Shown in pieces: positions 5,737-6,591 of a stretch of DNA of 6,591 nucleotides. Source of the DNA: ANME-2 cluster archaeon (GTDB lineage: Archaea; Halobacteriota; Methanosarcinia; Methanosarcinales; Methanocomedenaceae); the NCBI GenBank assembly GCA_023544605.1, contig JAMJFQ010000083.1:1-6591 (forward strand), written 5' to 3'. The notes under the pieces were generated by a model, which made no database searches, had not been told where the DNA came from, and saw only the letters and a list, made by a program, of their open reading frames with translations. The stretch's first letter is position 1. Every line of letters starts with the position of its first letter. A program made the translations under genes and the position numbers.

Positions 5737-5882
5737 GGGTTATCTCTGGCATTTCAGTGTCAGGGATGGACGGCCTTGCAGATGTGCAAAAAGGGCAACG
5801 TAGGCGATTGAAGAATTGTGGATTATTGGAGAGTAAAGAGATGACCGTGGATTGCAACCGCGTAAATCACCAGCATAATTTG
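5737..5882. other. Divergent intergenic region with no recognised gene
   Basis: The gap between the ApgM-like gene and the transporter is 217 nt in all, and this is its core between the two TATA boxes. I find no tRNA-like fold, no conserved ORF and no strong inverted repeat. A minus-strand reading frame crosses it but runs into the transporter gene and looks non-coding. It probably holds only the two divergent promoters and any regulator sites. Confidence 0.5.
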
Positions 5883-5890
5883 AAATATAC
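5883..5890 (+). promoter_or_regulatory. Candidate TATA box for the MFS transporter
   Basis: AAATATAC is centred 25-26 nt before ATG 5912, and no Shine-Dalgarno lies between them (the stretch is C-rich, then TTACACAATCC). The spacing fits a leaderless transcript beginning at or very near the ATG. Confidence 0.4.
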
Positions 5891-5911
5891 CCCCACCCAT
5901 TTACACAATCC

Positions 5912-6591
5912 ATGAGGCTTGACTCAATCCAGTTCTTGACCAACACATCTGTCATGATGTCAATGTTGTTCATCCCCTTGCTGGCCGAGGACATGGGCGC
6001 CTCCTACACCCAGGTAGGCATCATAATGAGCGTGTACGGGGCATGCCTCTTTGTCTCATCATACGTCTTTAGCAAAGTATCTGATACATGGGATATCAAA
6101 AAACTGCTACTGATAGGACTTGCATGTTCGGCTGTGGCTTATTTTCTTCAGGTATTTGCCTACGACCCATTGAGCCTGGCCCTTATAAGGGGGGTATTAG
6201 GAATTTGTGTTGGTATGTATCCGGCAGCCCTTATCATGCATGTATACGGGCTCAAGCGCAGCATAGGCAAGTTCAGTTCATTCGGCGCCCTTGGCTGGGC
6301 AGCAGGTTTTTTCGGAGCAGGTATTATCGGGAACTATGACCTCATCTTTGTGGTCAGCTCGGTAATGCTGTTCATCTCTTTTATTGTGGCAGTGGCAATG
6401 CCTAAAGTAGAGGTGGAGCGTATCAAGGTGGACTATTTCTCACTGTCCACTATTAAGAAAAACTGGAACATCTACCTTACGTTTTTTCTCAGGCATACAG
6501 GAGCCGTTGGTTGCTGGACCATATTTCCCCTGTTCATGGTAAGCCTCGGTGCAGATAAATTCTGGATAGGTATCCTGTATTCCATTAACCC
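5912..6591 (+). CDS. Major facilitator superfamily transporter, N-terminal part
   Basis: This is an open frame running off the right edge, with 226 complete codons visible of a family usually near 380-420. It is an integral membrane protein. Hydrophobic spans lie at about 8-25, 33-54, 63-84, 87-111, 119-140, 143-163 and 187-212, separated by short charged loops, giving the first six-helix bundle, a longer cytoplasmic linker (about 164-186, KVEVERIKVDYFSLSTIKKN) and the start of the second bundle. Between helices 2 and 3, FSKVSDTWDIKK (53-64) is a recognisable MFS motif A (pattern GxxxDxxGxKK) with Asp58 and Lys63/64, although the first Gly is replaced by Ser54. An in-frame TAA at 5876 and no other start before 5912 fix the ATG. 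Substrate cannot be inferred; exporters of drugs or metabolites and sugar or anion carriers all share these marks. No neighbour on the same strand is visible to suggest a cargo. Confidence 0.86.
   Translation, partial: MRLDSIQFLTNTSVMMSMLFIPLLAEDMGASYTQVGIIMSVYGACLFVSSYVFSKVSDTWDIKKLLLIGLACSAVAYFLQVFAYDPLSLALIRGVLGICVGMYPAALIMHVYGLKRSIGKFSSFGALGWAAGFFGAGIIGNYDLIFVVSSVMLFISFIVAVAMPKVEVERIKVDYFSLSTIKKNWNIYLTFFLRHTGAVGCWTIFPLFMVSLGADKFWIGILYSIN

Noticed and set aside
5836..5845. Possible C box (GAGATGA) of a C/D guide RNA
   Set aside because: It matches the consensus at six of seven positions but no CTGA D box or C'/D' pair follows at a suitable distance.
5740..5994. 84-codon minus-strand reading frame in the gap before the transporter
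   Set aside because: It overlaps the transporter N-terminus, has no recognisable motif or ribosome-binding site, and its composition is not protein-like.

Overview
The window looks like chromosomal DNA of a methanogenic or methane/alkane-oxidising archaeon, probably of the Methanosarcinales or a related lineage. The strongest evidence is a truncated formylmethanofuran:tetrahydromethanopterin formyltransferase (Ftr) homologue at the left edge. This C1-pathway family is mainly found in methanogens, ANME archaea, Archaeoglobi and some methylotrophic bacteria. The archaeal-type promoters (TATA boxes about 26 nt before starts that lack a Shine-Dalgarno), the ApgM-type phosphomutase and the archaeal SDR epimerase all fit. 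I cannot name a genus. Every gene is of ordinary metabolic type; I see no mobile element, CRISPR array, phage gene, tRNA or rRNA.

Layout, left to right. (1) Minus strand, 1-1434: an alpha/beta hydrolase (HGGPG type) is followed, 30-40 nt downstream, by the Ftr homologue, whose C-terminal part lies outside the window. (2) 1435-1577: a divergent promoter region with repeated TATCCAAT/ATTGG elements. (3) Plus strand, 1578-4472: a compact, probably co-transcribed trio of NAD-dependent nucleotide-sugar epimerase, pyruvate kinase and gamma-class carbonic anhydrase family protein. The epimerase stop codon overlaps the pyruvate kinase ribosome-binding site, and the carbonic anhydrase ATG lies 1 nt after the pyruvate kinase stop. 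(4) A 28-nt convergent gap. (5) Minus strand, 4501-5694: an ApgM-family phosphomutase with its own TATA box and Shine-Dalgarno. (6) 5695-5911: a 217-nt divergent intergenic region. (7) Plus strand, 5912-end: the N-terminal 226 residues of a major facilitator superfamily transporter.

How the genes fit together: pyruvate kinase and, if it is a true mutase, ApgM would serve the lower part of the Embden-Meyerhof pathway (3-phosphoglycerate to pyruvate, enolase not in view). The epimerase draws on hexose phosphates for surface sugars, and the carbonic anhydrase homologue may supply or remove bicarbonate. The ApgM-like protein, however, has the N-terminal pattern of the subgroup proposed to be an alternative homoserine kinase, so its glycolytic role is uncertain.

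Points most worth a second look: pyruvate kinase has no ATG, GTG or TTG at its conserved N-terminus although a strong Shine-Dalgarno is in place; its K+-site residue is Lys (predicted K+-independent); the Ftr homologue is divergent; the carbonic anhydrase homologue has Lys where the family has a near-invariant Arg; and the ApgM-like gene has an ambiguous function. I found no convincing previously undescribed system.
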